DNA from: Desulfobaccales bacterium
GTDB taxonomy: Bacteria > Desulfobacterota > Desulfobaccia > Desulfobaccales > 0-14-0-80-60-11
DNA: 64,000 nt
Reading direction: 5' to 3'
NCBI GenBank assembly: GCA_041648175.1
Contig: JBAZPO010000006.1
Span: 62,001 to 126,000 of the forward strand
Of this stretch, positions 15,505 through 25,003 are shown one piece after another. The stretch's first letter is position 1, and every line of letters begins with the position of its first letter. Made by a program: the position numbers and the translations under genes. Below the pieces are notes generated by a model. The model was not told the DNA's origin. It made no database searches and worked only from the letters and a program-made list of their open reading frames with translations.

Positions 15505-17427
15505 CTACTTCACTTCTTCGAACTCGGCCTCCACCACTTCTTCTTCGGGCTTCTTGGCCTTCTCTCCCTGGCCCGGCCCTGCCCCGGGACCGGCCTCCGG
15601 GCCCGCGCCGGCGCCAGGCCCACCGGTCTTGGCGTACATCTGCTCCGCCAGCTTATGGGAAGCCTTCATAAGCGCCTCGCTCTTTTGCTTGATGTCCTCC
15701 ATGTCGGTGCCTTCCATGGCGGTCTTTAGTCCGGCGATGTGGCTTTCGATATCGCTCTTGGTGGCCGCTTCCACTTTCTCGCCCAGATCGGCCAGGGTCT
15801 TTTCGGTGGTGTAGATCAAGGTGTCGGCCTGGTTGCGGGCTTCGATCAATTCCCGCTTCTTGTGGTCTTCCGCGGCGTGCATTTCCGCGTCCTTGATCAG
15901 CTTGTCGATCTCTTCCTTGTTCAGGCCGCTGGGAGCGGTAATGCGGATGGACTGCTCCCGGCCGGTGCCCAGGTCCTTGGCGGAAACGTGGACGATACCG
16001 TTGGCATCGATGTCGAAGGCAACCTCAACCTGGGGGATGCCCCGGGGGGCCGGTGGAATGCCGAACAGTTCGAACCGCCCCATCGTCTTGTTGTCCCCCG
16101 CCATATCCCGCTCACCCTGAAGCACGTGGATGGTCACCGCGGTCTGGTTGTCCGCCGCAGTGGAGAACACCTGGCTCTTCTTGGTGGGGATGGTGGTGTT
16201 GCGGTCGATGATCTTGGTAAAGACGCCGCCCAGAGTTTCGATCCCCAGGGACAGGGGCGTGACATCCAGCAAGAGGACATCTTTGACTTCGCCCTTGAGC
16301 ACCCCGGCCTGGATAGCGGCGCCCACGGCCACCACTTCGTCAGGGTTCACCCCTTTGTGGGGTTCCTTGGCGAAGAGCTCTTTAACCTTGTCCTGGACCT
16401 TGGGCATGCGGGTCATGCCGCCCACCAGGATAACTTCGTCGATATCCTTGGGCGTGGTCTTGGCGTCCTGTAGGGCCTGCTTACAGGGTCCCTCCATCTT
16501 GTTAATGAGTTCGGCCACCAGGCCCTCCAGCTTGGCCCGGCTGACCTTGATGAGCAGGTGCTTGGGTCCGGTAGCGTCGGCGGTGATGAAGGGCAGGTTG
16601 ACCTCGGTCTCCATGGAGGTGGAGAGCTCCATCTTGGCCTTTTCCGCCGCTTCTTTCAAACGTTGCAGGGCCATTTTGTCATTGCGCAGATTGATGCCCT
16701 GTTCCCGCATGAACTCATCGGCCAAAAAGTCGATGACCCGCTGGTCGAAATCGTCGCCCCCCAGATGGGTGTCGCCGTTGGTGGATTTGACCTCGAAGAC
16801 GCCTTCGCCGATCTCCAGGACGGAGATGTCGAAGGTGCCGCCGCCCAGGTCGAAGACCGCGATGCGCTCGTCCTTCTTCTTATCCAACCCGTAGGCCATG
16901 GAAGCCGCGGTGGGCTCGTTGATGATACGCAGCACGTTAAGGCCGGCGATGGCCCCGGCATCTTTGGTGGCCTGGCGCTGGGCGTCGTTGAAGTAGGCCG
17001 GCACGGTGATCACCGCCTCGGTAACTTTTTCGCCCAAATACTCTTCCGCGGTCTGCTTCATCTTGTTGAGGATCATGGACGAAATCTCGGAGGGGGAATA
17101 AACCTTGCCCCGGATATCGATGTGTGCGTCGCCGTTTTCGGCCTGCACGATCTTGTACGGGAGGACTTTGAGGTCCCGCTGCACTTCCGGGTCGCTAAAT
17201 TTCCGGCCCATGAGACGTTTGACGGAAAACACGGTATTTAAAGGGTTGGTGATGGCCTGACGCTTGGCGATCTGTCCCACCAACCGTTCGCCGCTCTCGG
17301 TAAAAGCTACCACGGAAGGCGTGGTGCGCGTGCCTTCCACGTTGGGGATGACCTTGGGCTCGCCACCTTCCATGATAGCCACACAGGAGTTGGTGGTGCC
17401 TAAATCGATGCCTATAACCTTGGACAT
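15505..17427 (-). CDS. dnaK: Molecular chaperone DnaK (Hsp70)
   Basis: 640 residues, full length. The nucleotide-binding domain starts IGIDLGTTNSCVAIMEGG, with phosphate loops AVFDLGGGTFDISVLEIGEG and ILVGGMTRMPKVQ. The substrate-binding domain starts at about residue 390 (LLLDVTPLSLGIETLGG). The helical lid ends in a Gly/Pro/Ala-rich linker and the acidic tail EEEVVEAEFEEVK. Last gene of hrcA-grpE-dnaK; dnaJ is not adjacent. Binds unfolded segments with ATP, with GrpE as exchange factor. Confidence 0.99.
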   Translation of the reverse strand: MSKVIGIDLGTTNSCVAIMEGGEPKVIPNVEGTRTTPSVVAFTESGERLVGQIAKRQAITNPLNTVFSVKRLMGRKFSDPEVQRDLKVLPYKIVQAENGDAHIDIRGKVYSPSEISSMILNKMKQTAEEYLGEKVTEAVITVPAYFNDAQRQATKDAGAIAGLNVLRIINEPTAASMAYGLDKKKDERIAVFDLGGGTFDISVLEIGEGVFEVKSTNGDTHLGGDDFDQRVIDFLADEFMREQGINLRNDKMALQRLKEAAEKAKMELSTSMETEVNLPFITADATGPKHLLIKVSRAKLEGLVAELINKMEGPCKQALQDAKTTPKDIDEVILVGGMTRMPKVQDKVKELFAKEPHKGVNPDEVVAVGAAIQAGVLKGEVKDVLLLDVTPLSLGIETLGGVFTKIIDRNTTIPTKKSQVFSTAADNQTAVTIHVLQGERDMAGDNKTMGRFELFGIPPAPRGIPQVEVAFDIDANGIVHVSAKDLGTGREQSIRITAPSGLNKEEIDKLIKDAEMHAAEDHKKRELIEARNQADTLIYTTEKTLADLGEKVEAATKSDIESHIAGLKTAMEGTDMEDIKQKSEALMKASHKLAEQMYAKTGGPGAGAGPEAGPGAGPGQGEKAKKPEEEVVEAEFEEVK

Positions 17428-17449
17428 ATATCTGTTCCTCCTAAACCGT

Positions 17450-18040
17450 TCAATCGGTTTGACATGAAGTATTTTCGTTTTGGGGATTGCGGGCCACCAC
17501 GACCATGGCCGGCCTAAGCAGGCGCTGGTTCATCAGGTAGCCCTTTTGTAACTCTTTGGTGACGGTGCAATCGGGAACCTCCGCGGTCTCCTCCTGCATG
17601 ACGGCGTTATGAAAAGACGGGTCGAACTGCTGGCCCACGCTCTCTAGCGGCGAGACGCCGAAGCGAGCCAGGGCCTTTTGAAAACCCTGGTACACCAGGT
17701 CGATGCCTTCCAGTAACGCCTCCGGAGCCTCCGATTGCCGGCCGTGGTCCAACGCCCTTTCCAGGTTGTCCACCACGGGCAGGAGTTCTTTGATGAGGTT
17801 TTCGTTGGCGAACAGGAGCAGATCGGCGCGGTCCTTTTCCTGGCGCTTTTTTATATTTTCCATATCGGCAGCCAGCCGGACCAGGCGGGCATAGTTTTCT
17901 TCGGCTTCCTTGGTCTTTTGCAAAAGCTGCTTTTGTAACTCCGCCGGGTCGCTTAAGAGCGCCAGGTCCACCTGCGGGTCCGTCTGTTCCTCAGGAGCCG
18001 CAGGGTCAGGGGAACCCTTGGGGGGTTTGGTTAAGGTCAT
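17450..18040 (-). CDS. grpE: Nucleotide exchange factor GrpE
   Basis: 196 residues from the ATG at 18040, which has AAGGAG upstream; the open frame to 18073 has no ribosome site. A long N-terminal coiled coil (about 45-95) is followed by the GrpE core, with LLPVVDNLERAL and the beta-wing end GVSPLESVGQQFDPSFHNAV and YLMNQRLLRPAMVVVA. Releases ADP from DnaK. 22 bases upstream of dnaK. Confidence 0.97.
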   Translation of the reverse strand: MTLTKPPKGSPDPAAPEEQTDPQVDLALLSDPAELQKQLLQKTKEAEENYARLVRLAADMENIKKRQEKDRADLLLFANENLIKELLPVVDNLERALDHGRQSEAPEALLEGIDLVYQGFQKALARFGVSPLESVGQQFDPSFHNAVMQEETAEVPDCTVTKELQKGYLMNQRLLRPAMVVVARNPQNENTSCQTD

Positions 18041-18076
18041 AAAACTCTTTCTCCTTGTCATACTGCCAACCACTTT

Positions 18077-18168
18077 TTTACCCCCCTTTTTTAAAGGGGG
18101 AGCAGGGGGGATTTTAAATAACGTCTTTAAATCCCCCTAAATCCCCCTTCTTCAAAGGGGGACTTAAT
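18077..18168. repeat. Palindromic repeat of the CCCCCTTTTTTAAAGGGGG type
   Basis: Two back-to-back arms: an ACCCCCC/AAAGGGGGAG hairpin and a TCCCCCT/AAAGGGGGAC hairpin, joined by TTTAAATAACG. Same core as at 8452 and 44431. It fills the gap between hrcA and grpE, so it is transcribed within the heat-shock operon and may attenuate or process that mRNA. Confidence 0.65.
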
Positions 18169-18180
18169 GCCGCCTGCATC

Positions 18181-19218
18181 TCACGACTGCCGCTTGGTGA
18201 GCAGGTCCGTAACCATGGCGGCGGTGTACCTCACGATGGGGACCAGCCGGGCATAATCCATGCGCATGGGGCCGATGACCCCCAGGCTGCCCAACTGCGT
18301 GTCCTGGGCGCCGTAAGACGAGGCCACCAGAGACAACTGCATCTCGGGAAAATGCTCCTCCGGGCTGATGATAATCTGCACGCCCTGGGCCGCCATAGTT
18401 TGATCCAGCAACAGGACGAGATGGTGCTTTTCTTCAAAGGCCTTGAAAATGCTGCGGATCTTGTCCACATCCGCGGTGAATTCCGGGTAATCCAGGATAT
18501 GACTGGTGCCCTCGATGTAGAGCTCTTCTTCCTCGTCGTTTTGCAAGGCTTGCCGGCTCAGGGTCAAGGCCTGGGAAATCATTTTATCGAACAGGCTCTT
18601 TTCTTCTTCCATCTTGCCCAGAATCGCCTGGCGCGACTCGCCCAGGGTCAGATTCTGGCAGAGCTCATTGAGATAGCGGCTAAACCGGTCCAAGACTTCC
18701 TGGGAAAACCGGTGCTCGCTGCGCACGAACCGGGTCTGCACCTGATTATCCTGCGATACCAGGATAGTCAGGACGCCATCTTCACTTAAGCTGATGAACT
18801 GCATGTGCTTGAGGCGCATGCCCTGGGGCCGCGGCGCCAGGAGCAGCGCGGGATGGCCGGTCATGAATGAAAGCACCCGGGAGGCCTGGCGGAACAGCTC
18901 CTGGGGCTCGTGACCCGGTGACGCAAAGGCCTCCTGGATCTGCTGCCGCATTGAGCGGCCCAGTTCCTGGACGGGCAGGATATGATCCACATAATACCGG
19001 AACCCTTTGGGGGTGGGGAGGCGCCCGGCCGAGGTGTGAGGTTGGTGCAGGTAACCCGCCTCTTCCAGGTCCAGCATGAGGTTGCGGATGGTGGCGGAAG
19101 AGAGGTTGAGCCCCGAGGTCTTGGCCACGGTCCGGGACCCCACCGGTTCGCCGGTCACAATGTACTGAGCCACCACGCTTTTCAGGACCCAGGTAGCTCG
19201 TTCCCCCAGGTGTTCCAT
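18181..19218 (-). CDS. hrcA: Heat-inducible transcription repressor HrcA
   Basis: 345 residues, typical length. An N-terminal winged helix (LNLSSATIRNLMLDLEEAGYL, then HQPHTSAGRLPTPKG) is the DNA-binding HrcA signature, followed by the GAF-like sensor domain. HrcA represses groE and dnaK operons at CIRCE operators with GroEL as co-regulator. First gene of hrcA-grpE-dnaK. I looked for a CIRCE inverted repeat upstream of the start and did not find a convincing one. Confidence 0.97.
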   Translation of the reverse strand: MEHLGERATWVLKSVVAQYIVTGEPVGSRTVAKTSGLNLSSATIRNLMLDLEEAGYLHQPHTSAGRLPTPKGFRYYVDHILPVQELGRSMRQQIQEAFASPGHEPQELFRQASRVLSFMTGHPALLLAPRPQGMRLKHMQFISLSEDGVLTILVSQDNQVQTRFVRSEHRFSQEVLDRFSRYLNELCQNLTLGESRQAILGKMEEEKSLFDKMISQALTLSRQALQNDEEEELYIEGTSHILDYPEFTADVDKIRSIFKAFEEKHHLVLLLDQTMAAQGVQIIISPEEHFPEMQLSLVASSYGAQDTQLGSLGVIGPMRMDYARLVPIVRYTAAMVTDLLTKRQS

Positions 19219-19500
19219 ATTGCTCCTTGCACTCTTCTCAAACTTAAAAGTTAATCAGAACAGCGGGATATGTCAAGGGATATAAGGGATTTTTGCACCA
19301 CGGCGACCCAGGCCGCGGGTCCTGCGTGGGACACCCCTAACAACTGTTGCCAAAAGTTCCTCTTGTTTATGACCGCGGCAAAAAGCGCAGAACACCCGTC
19401 CTCAAGTGTCCAAGTTTAGCATGAATTTTCCAGTCCGTGCCTGCGCGGGCTTAAAGCCTGCGGCTACCGGTGTCGGCCAAGGAGCCCCTTGAGCTGCGAA

Positions 19501-20190
19501 CTACCCCTGGCAGCGGTGGCGGATGCTTTCGCCCTCCACCATATAGACCACCTGTTCGGCGATGTTAGTGGCGTGGTCCCCCACCCGCTCCAGATTCCGC
19601 ACGATATTAATCTGGCTCTGACTGGGAACGATGGCCCTCGGGGCCCCGGCCATCTCCAGGAGCAGATCCTGGATAATGGCCTGGTCCAGGGCGTCGACGT
19701 CAGTATCCGCCAGACAGACCTGCCGGGCCAGGTGAGCATTGCTCCGGAAGAAGGCGTCCAGGCTTTGGCGCACCATCTCCTGGACGCTTTGCGCCATGAA
19801 CTCCAGTTGGGGATGAAGTGCCCGGGGCGGCAATTGCCCTAGGGTGAGCACCTCTTCGGCGATGTTGGTGGCCGAGTCGCCGATACGCTCCAATTCGGTG
19901 ATGATATGGTCCACAGCCATGAGTTGGCGCAGATCCCCGGCCACCGGTTGAAACAAGGCGATGAGGCGCACGCATTCCCGGTCGATGTCTTCTTCCAGGT
20001 CATTGATGGCGGTGTCCGCGGTGATCACCTGGCGAGCCAGGTCCGGGTCACACCACAGCACGGCCCGGACGCTCTTCTCCATGGCGGTGGCGGAAAGGCT
20101 CGCCAGCTCCGTGAGCTTGTCCTGCAAGGCCGCCTGTTCCTGAGAAAATTTGGCCTTGCTCCGGGGTCTTTCGTCTGATGCCGATACCAT
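19501..20190 (-). CDS. phoU: Phosphate signalling protein PhoU
   Basis: 229 residues from the ATG at 20190, which has GGGAGG seven bases upstream; the GTG two codons earlier is too close to it. It has two repeats of a three-helix bundle with the metal-binding motifs DTAINDLEEDIDRECVRLIA and DTDVDALDQAIIQDLLLEMA and the paired ERIGDSATNIAEEV / ERVGDHATNIAEQVVYM. PhoU links the Pst transporter with the PhoR kinase and restrains phosphate uptake. No pst or pho genes are adjacent, so it stands alone here. The 282 bases between phoU and hrcA hold no gene; a lone GCCAAAAGTTCC, a remnant of the MITE-type end, is at about 19349. Confidence 0.96.
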   Translation of the reverse strand: MVSASDERPRSKAKFSQEQAALQDKLTELASLSATAMEKSVRAVLWCDPDLARQVITADTAINDLEEDIDRECVRLIALFQPVAGDLRQLMAVDHIITELERIGDSATNIAEEVLTLGQLPPRALHPQLEFMAQSVQEMVRQSLDAFFRSNAHLARQVCLADTDVDALDQAIIQDLLLEMAGAPRAIVPSQSQINIVRNLERVGDHATNIAEQVVYMVEGESIRHRCQG

Positions 20191-20353
20191 GCTCACACCT
20201 CCCGAACTCTTAAAACCTCAATGTTATATTTTATCACACCTGGGGCGCTGTCGGCAGTTACTCTCCATCAGGGATCAAAAGCAGCGTTGGCTATCTTTAA
20301 ATAAAAATAGCGGCTAAGTATTAGTAACTAATTCCAATAAAATGAGAATATCT

Positions 20354-20381
20354 TTTACATTCTAAACTTTTGTGCTATCTT
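20354..20381 (+). promoter_or_regulatory. Candidate sigma-70-type promoter for the TPR/beta-barrel gene
   Basis: TTTACA, a 16-base spacer and TATCTT in an AT-rich stretch, about 63 bases ahead of the ATG at 20444. Confidence 0.4.
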
Positions 20382-20443
20382 GGGCATGGTTAAATTTGGG
20401 GGCTAGTACGTTCTTTTTTTTGCCCAGAAAGGGGTGTGGGGTG

Positions 20444-21994
20444 ATGGGTTTCCGGAAAGTTTTGATCCTCGCATGGTCAGTTTTGCTGTTTTTAAGCTTG
20501 GCGCTGCCGGGTCTGGCGATCACGCCGTATGACGATGTGCTGGTGCAACAGGCCGCGCAAAACCTGCAACAGGAGAATTATGACGAGGCCCTGGCCCAAT
20601 TGACCGAGGCCTGGCAAAAAGGCGTCCATACCCCGGAAAAAGCCTTTCTCTTGGGCCAGACCTACCGGCTTATGCTCAATTACCCCAAGGCCAAGGAGTA
20701 TTTGGAAGAAGCCTTGCGCTTGAAACCGGGCTTTCATCCGGCGGAATTGATGCTGGCCGACACCCTCATGGCCCTGGATCAACCCAAGGATGCCGTGCCC
20801 GTTCTGCAAAAGCTGGAGGCCTCCGGCTTCGAGCCGGGCCAAACGGCCTTCCTGTTGGGGGTAGCGACTACCAAGGAAGGCAAGTACAGCGAAGCCCTGG
20901 ACTATTTTAACAAGGCTAAAGCCGATCCCCGGATGGCTCAGGAAGCCACCTTCCAGGCCAGCCTGGCCCTGGCCGCCCTCAATCGCGTCAAAGAAGCCCA
21001 AAAAACCATGGCCGAGAGCATTGCGCTGAACCCCCAGAGCCAGACCGCGGATTTCGCCCAACGCTATATGGGGGTCCTGACCGAGCGGGCAGAGTCCCTG
21101 CGCCCCTTCCACATCACCGCCTCCATGGGCTATGACTACGACTCCAATATCTCCGTGTCGCCGGCCTCACCGGGCCAGGTAACCAAAATATCCGGGAAGG
21201 GCGGGTCGGTGTTCACCCAGACGGCCCTGATGGAATACACCCTTCTCCCGGCCGGCCCCTTCAGCGTATTGGGGCAATACTCCTATTTCCAGAATTTCCA
21301 TCCCACGGTGCCGGGCTTCGACATCATGAGTCACTTTGTGGGGCTTACCCCCACCTATGGCTTCAAAAACGGCCGGTTTTGGTTTCCCGCCAGTTTCACC
21401 TACATGGATTTGCAGTCCGATAAATATTACACCGGGTTCCTCTTCACCCCCACCTATCTCCATCTCTTCACCGAAAATATCGGCGTGGAAGCGGGGGCCA
21501 AGTATAATCGCCAATACTATCCATCCCCTGTATTCTTCAAGCAGGATATTCGGAGCGGCAAAGCCTTGGGCGGCAGCCTAGGTATGTATTATTTTTTCAA
21601 AAAACAGAAGGGCTATGCCCAGGTGCGGGCCAGTGTGGAGCAGAATGACACGGTCGGTAACAACTGGGACAGCTTCACCTACCGCCTGCTCATGGCGTTC
21701 CTCTATCCCATCACCGATAAATGGAAATATAATATTTTCCTGGACCTCATGCACCAGCCCTTTTCCAACGATTTCTACAATGGGGCCACGATCGGCAATA
21801 TCCAAGGAGCGCCCTTGTTACCCCAACCCAATCGGCTGGACCAGATCTTGATCCTGGGCATGATGTCCACCTATGAATTCCTCAAAGGCCTGGAGTTCGG
21901 CGTCCATTGGTACTATATTCGGGATAATTCCAATATCGCGTTGTACAATTATAGCCGCCACATCGTCGGCTGCCAGTTCGCTTACCGTTACTAG
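20444..21994 (+). CDS. TPR-repeat outer-membrane beta-barrel protein
   Basis: 516 residues from the ATG at 20444, preceded by GGGGTG; the frame is open 24 codons further upstream, without a signal peptide. Signal peptide MGFRKVLILAWSVLLFLSLALPGLA, then TPR repeats over about 25-210 (DEALAQLTEAWQKGVH, YPKAKEYLEEALRLKPGF, PKDAVPVLQKLEASG). From about 225 to the end alternating aromatic/hydrophobic strands (ITASMGYDYDSNISVSP, HIVGCQFAYRY with a terminal aromatic) mark an outer-membrane barrel. The layout resembles Slam-type or DUF560-like barrels with a periplasmic TPR arm, but I cannot assign the family firmly. It precedes two FecR-domain genes and a CHASE2 cyclase on the same strand, suggesting an envelope-sensing or export role. 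Confidence 0.75.
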   Translation: MGFRKVLILAWSVLLFLSLALPGLAITPYDDVLVQQAAQNLQQENYDEALAQLTEAWQKGVHTPEKAFLLGQTYRLMLNYPKAKEYLEEALRLKPGFHPAELMLADTLMALDQPKDAVPVLQKLEASGFEPGQTAFLLGVATTKEGKYSEALDYFNKAKADPRMAQEATFQASLALAALNRVKEAQKTMAESIALNPQSQTADFAQRYMGVLTERAESLRPFHITASMGYDYDSNISVSPASPGQVTKISGKGGSVFTQTALMEYTLLPAGPFSVLGQYSYFQNFHPTVPGFDIMSHFVGLTPTYGFKNGRFWFPASFTYMDLQSDKYYTGFLFTPTYLHLFTENIGVEAGAKYNRQYYPSPVFFKQDIRSGKALGGSLGMYYFFKKQKGYAQVRASVEQNDTVGNNWDSFTYRLLMAFLYPITDKWKYNIFLDLMHQPFSNDFYNGATIGNIQGAPLLPQPNRLDQILILGMMSTYEFLKGLEFGVHWYYIRDNSNIALYNYSRHIVGCQFAYRY

Positions 21995-22267
21995 AAGCCG
22001 CTTTACCATTTTTTTGCCTACCAGCCTGAACGGCGCGCGCCCCTTCTGCCCTTGGCGCAACGAAAGCCCCTGTTCTGATCCTCCGCTTTCTTCTGCCAAG
22101 CCTCTCATCTGGAGCGCACGCCAATGTATTTCAGCCACCATAACTTTTTTAAATTGATTATTACTTTCATTATCGTATTGTTTATGTTATAGTTAATCTA
22201 CTGGAGACTTATGTAGCCAAGGATGGCATGCAGAGAAGCCGTGGACCTATGACCAGGGAGTCGGGCC

Positions 22268-23245
22268 ATGAAGACGTGTGTATGCCTTTGCGGTATATTA
22301 GCGGCAGTATTTTTGCTCGCTTGTTTCCAGGCCCAGGCCGCGGTGGTGGGCCGTTTTACCCAGGTGGATGGTCGGGTGGATCTCCTCAAAGGGGGCAATC
22401 TTCCAGCCACTCTGATCAAGGTCGACGACACCGTAGAGCCCCAAGATGTAATCCGCACCAAATCCCTGTCTAAAGCCCAAATCACTTTCATCGACAACAG
22501 CGTCATCACCATTTCCCCGGAAAGCCGTGTTGCCATCGAAACTTATGTGGTGGACCTGGCGCAAGGAAAACGCCAGGCGGTGCTGGAGGTCTTTCAAGGC
22601 CTGGCCCTGGCCCTGGTCAATAAAATCTACAAAGCCGAGGAACCGGATTTCGTCGTTAAAACCCATACCGCCATTATGGGAGTGCGAGGCACCGAAATCG
22701 GCATTCGCGTCCACCCCAATAGTTCAACCATCATGAATTTTAAAGGCCTCACCCAGGTTGGCAATATCTTTCCGGAGGTGAGCCAATTGTTTTTGAAGGC
22801 CTTCAAAGTCGCTTACTCCTTCGGCCCCTTGAACGATAAGTCCGGCCGTTGGGTGTTTTTAAAAGATATGCAAGGCACTACAGTGGACCGCAACCTGCCC
22901 CCCACCTTGCCTTATGGAATCACGAGCCAAGACCGCGATCTATTTATGCGGCAACTCACCACTGCTGCCCCCCAGGTGAACAAAAACTCCCAGGACACCG
23001 CCCGCAACGCCGCTCTGAACCCTGCGGCCGCAACCATGCCGGTCAGCTTGCCTGGTGCACAAGCCATATTAACTATTCTGAATACTGTCACCGTGCCGCC
23101 AACAGTGACACAGCCGACGGTGACGCCCACTGCGGTAACCCCAAGCCAGCCTACCGCCCCACCCCCGAGTCTGCCGAAAAACAGTGGCCCGCTCGGTGGG
23201 GACAGCAACAGACTCCTCCAGAACGTTAAATCGCCTACTCCTTAA
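22268..23245 (+). CDS. FecR-domain secreted protein, paralog 1
   Basis: 325 residues with signal peptide MKTCVCLCGILAAVFLLACFQAQA. The FecR domain covers about residues 30-165: VGRFTQVDGRVDLLKGG, then DVIRTKSLSKAQITFIDNS, ISPESRVAIE and VVKTHTAIMGVRGTEIGI. The C-terminal third is rich in Pro/Thr/Ala and lacks obvious folds. FecR domains of this type are periplasmic and are often found in proteins related to anti-sigma regulation or ligand presentation, but here there is no transmembrane anchor or sigma factor. It is a close paralog of the protein at 23661-24620 and lies in the set with a TPR/barrel protein and CHASE2 cyclase. Confidence 0.85.
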   Translation: MKTCVCLCGILAAVFLLACFQAQAAVVGRFTQVDGRVDLLKGGNLPATLIKVDDTVEPQDVIRTKSLSKAQITFIDNSVITISPESRVAIETYVVDLAQGKRQAVLEVFQGLALALVNKIYKAEEPDFVVKTHTAIMGVRGTEIGIRVHPNSSTIMNFKGLTQVGNIFPEVSQLFLKAFKVAYSFGPLNDKSGRWVFLKDMQGTTVDRNLPPTLPYGITSQDRDLFMRQLTTAAPQVNKNSQDTARNAALNPAAATMPVSLPGAQAILTILNTVTVPPTVTQPTVTPTAVTPSQPTAPPPSLPKNSGPLGGDSNRLLQNVKSPTP

Positions 23246-23660
23246 ACCAACAGGTTGGGCCCGTGGTCTCGCCTCCTCTCCCCGGGGGAGGCAGCCGCGC
23301 CGAGAGCCTGATCTTCAAACCAATGTGCATTCAAATGGTGGCACAGGCGAGATGCCTGTGCAGGGACAGGCCACAGCCTGCGACTACCCGAAATAACTTT
23401 TTGAACGCAACGTTGTATCTATCCCTGCCCCGCCCGATTCCCGCTGCTCTATCCTGATCCTCGCACGAGGCCCTCGTCGGTTACCGTGCCCCTGGCCAGC
23501 ACAGCTTCAGTGGACCCTTGCCCGGCCATGGTTTTTTCAAGAAAACTAAAGAATTTTTTTCCAGATGCCGATATTATAGGATAATAGGAATGTGACCTTA
23601 TAGTTTGGGTCATAGCCTGTAACCATCGCCCCTTAACGGGGTCGTCCAGAGGCAAAGCTA
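23246..23660. other. 415-base gap between the two FecR genes
   Basis: No gene supported. It holds a GCACAGGC hairpin at 23341-23361 (complement GCCTGTGC after a five-base loop) and an AT-rich region with TTTTTTTCC and TATTATAGGATAATAGG around 23550-23590 that probably carries the promoter of the second FecR gene. Confidence 0.4.
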
Positions 23661-24620
23661 ATGAAAAGACACTTCATGTTCAAGTCTATGCTGATGGTTT
23701 GCGCAGCAATGCTGACTTATGCGACTGTAGCCGGTGCCGCGACCGTAGGCCGTTTTACCCTGGTTGAAGGCCGGGTGGACCTCCTGAAGGACGGCAACCT
23801 GCCCGCCACAGTCGTCAAGGTTGACGATGCGGTGGGGTCCGGAGACGTCATCCGCACCAAGTCCCTCTCCCGGGCCCAAATTACCTTTATCGACAATTCC
23901 ACTCTGACCATTTCTCCGGAAAGCCGCATCGCCATCGAAGAATTCACCTTTGACGCGGCCCAGAACAAGCGCAGTGCCGTGCTGAAAATTTTTCAGGGTC
24001 TAGCCCTGGCCGTCGTCAACAAAATCATCAAGGCCGATGAACCGGATTTCGTGGTCAAGACCCATACCGCCATTGTGGGGGTAAGGGGCACCGAGTTCGG
24101 CGTTCGCCTCAGTCCCAACAGTTCGACAATCTTGAATTTTATGGGCGCAACCCAAGTGGGCAACATCTTCCCTGAAGTGAGCCGGTTGTTTCTCAAGGCC
24201 TTCAAAGTGGCCTTCTCCTTCGGCTGGAACAATGGCACCAATCGGTGGGTCCTCCTGAAAGCCATGCAAGGAACCACGGTGGGGCTCAATGTGCCCCCGA
24301 CCAAGCCCTTCGCCATCAGTCGGGAAGATCAGATGCAGTTCATGCGCCAACTCGCCACCAATGCCGGTGGCCGGGGTAATGCCCCCCAGGGCCTGCCCCA
24401 AACCATCGCGGGTTCGTCCATCCCCACGACCGGGCCGCCCTCCATCACCACCCCGGGCACCCCCAGCACGTTGAATCTGCTGACCACCGTGACCGTGCCG
24501 CCCACACTGGCGCCCCAGGCCAAGACACCTCCTCCAACGCCCCCTGCCGTCTCCGCACCTACGCATAGTACCAGCACCGGCAGCACTGGTAGCACCGGTA
24601 GTATCAGCACCGGTTACTAA
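23661..24620 (+). CDS. FecR-domain secreted protein, paralog 2
   Basis: 319 residues with a signal peptide (KSMLMVCAAMLTYATVAGA). The FecR domain (VGRFTLVEGRVDLLKDGN, DVIRTKSLSRAQITFIDNS, THTAIVGVRGTEFGVR) is nearly superimposable on paralog 1. The C-terminal tail is Pro/Thr-rich and ends in Ser/Thr/Gly repeats (STGSTGSTGS), encoded by imperfect nine-base repeats at about 24560-24610. A tandem duplication with its own upstream AT-rich region. Same proposed role as paralog 1: a periplasmic sensor or scaffold working with the CHASE2 cyclase. That link is inference from gene order. Confidence 0.85.
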   Translation: MKRHFMFKSMLMVCAAMLTYATVAGAATVGRFTLVEGRVDLLKDGNLPATVVKVDDAVGSGDVIRTKSLSRAQITFIDNSTLTISPESRIAIEEFTFDAAQNKRSAVLKIFQGLALAVVNKIIKADEPDFVVKTHTAIVGVRGTEFGVRLSPNSSTILNFMGATQVGNIFPEVSRLFLKAFKVAFSFGWNNGTNRWVLLKAMQGTTVGLNVPPTKPFAISREDQMQFMRQLATNAGGRGNAPQGLPQTIAGSSIPTTGPPSITTPGTPSTLNLLTTVTVPPTLAPQAKTPPPTPPAVSAPTHSTSTGSTGSTGSISTGY

Positions 24621-24652
24621 CCACTCCGCCATAGGCCACTATCCGGACCGCA

Positions 24653-24679
24653 CGCCCGTGGTCCACAAGACCACGGGCG
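24653..24679 (+). terminator. Perfect 11-bp hairpin after the second FecR gene
   Basis: CGCCCGTGGTC, five-base loop, GACCACGGGCG, 33 bases past the stop. There is no T-run, so it may slow or process rather than end transcription. Confidence 0.5.
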
Positions 24680-24706
24680 GTTTAACCGCCGGGCCTCAAT
24701 CATATT

Positions 24707-24744
24707 CCCCAGGGACAGCGCCGTGTCGGGTGCTGTCCCTGGGG
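24707..24744. repeat. Perfect 13-bp hairpin in the FecR-CHASE2 gap
   Basis: CCCCAGGGACAGC and GCTGTCCCTGGGG around a 12-base loop. With the hairpin at 24653 it gives two strong stems between 24620 and 25004. No gene is supported in this 383-base gap. Confidence 0.5.
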
Positions 24745-25003
24745 TTGCATGGGTTCGTGCCAGGTTGGCGAGCTTGCCGCCCTGATTTTATGCCAAGCCG
24801 TCCCGGTCGGTTACCGCCAATAACTGGTCTTAGCCGTTTAAAAATATTTACTTATGGTGCGGATCTTCTTATGATAGCCCCAGCACTCAGGGAACCGGGC
24901 CGCAGGGTGGAAGCTTGAAGCACGTTCAATGTGCTGGCCGGCAACCATACCGGGCTGATTCCCGGACCGGAACCCAAAACCGCCAAGAGGCTGGTTTCCG
25001 CTT

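Noticed and set aside
19219..19260. CIRCE operator ahead of hrcA
   Set aside because: A GAGTGC half is present but the inverted TTAGCACTC half is missing at nine-base spacing.
24658..24918. 86-residue plus-strand frame between FecR2 and CHASE2
   Set aside because: It overlaps two perfect hairpins, has no ribosome site and its composition is not gene-like.
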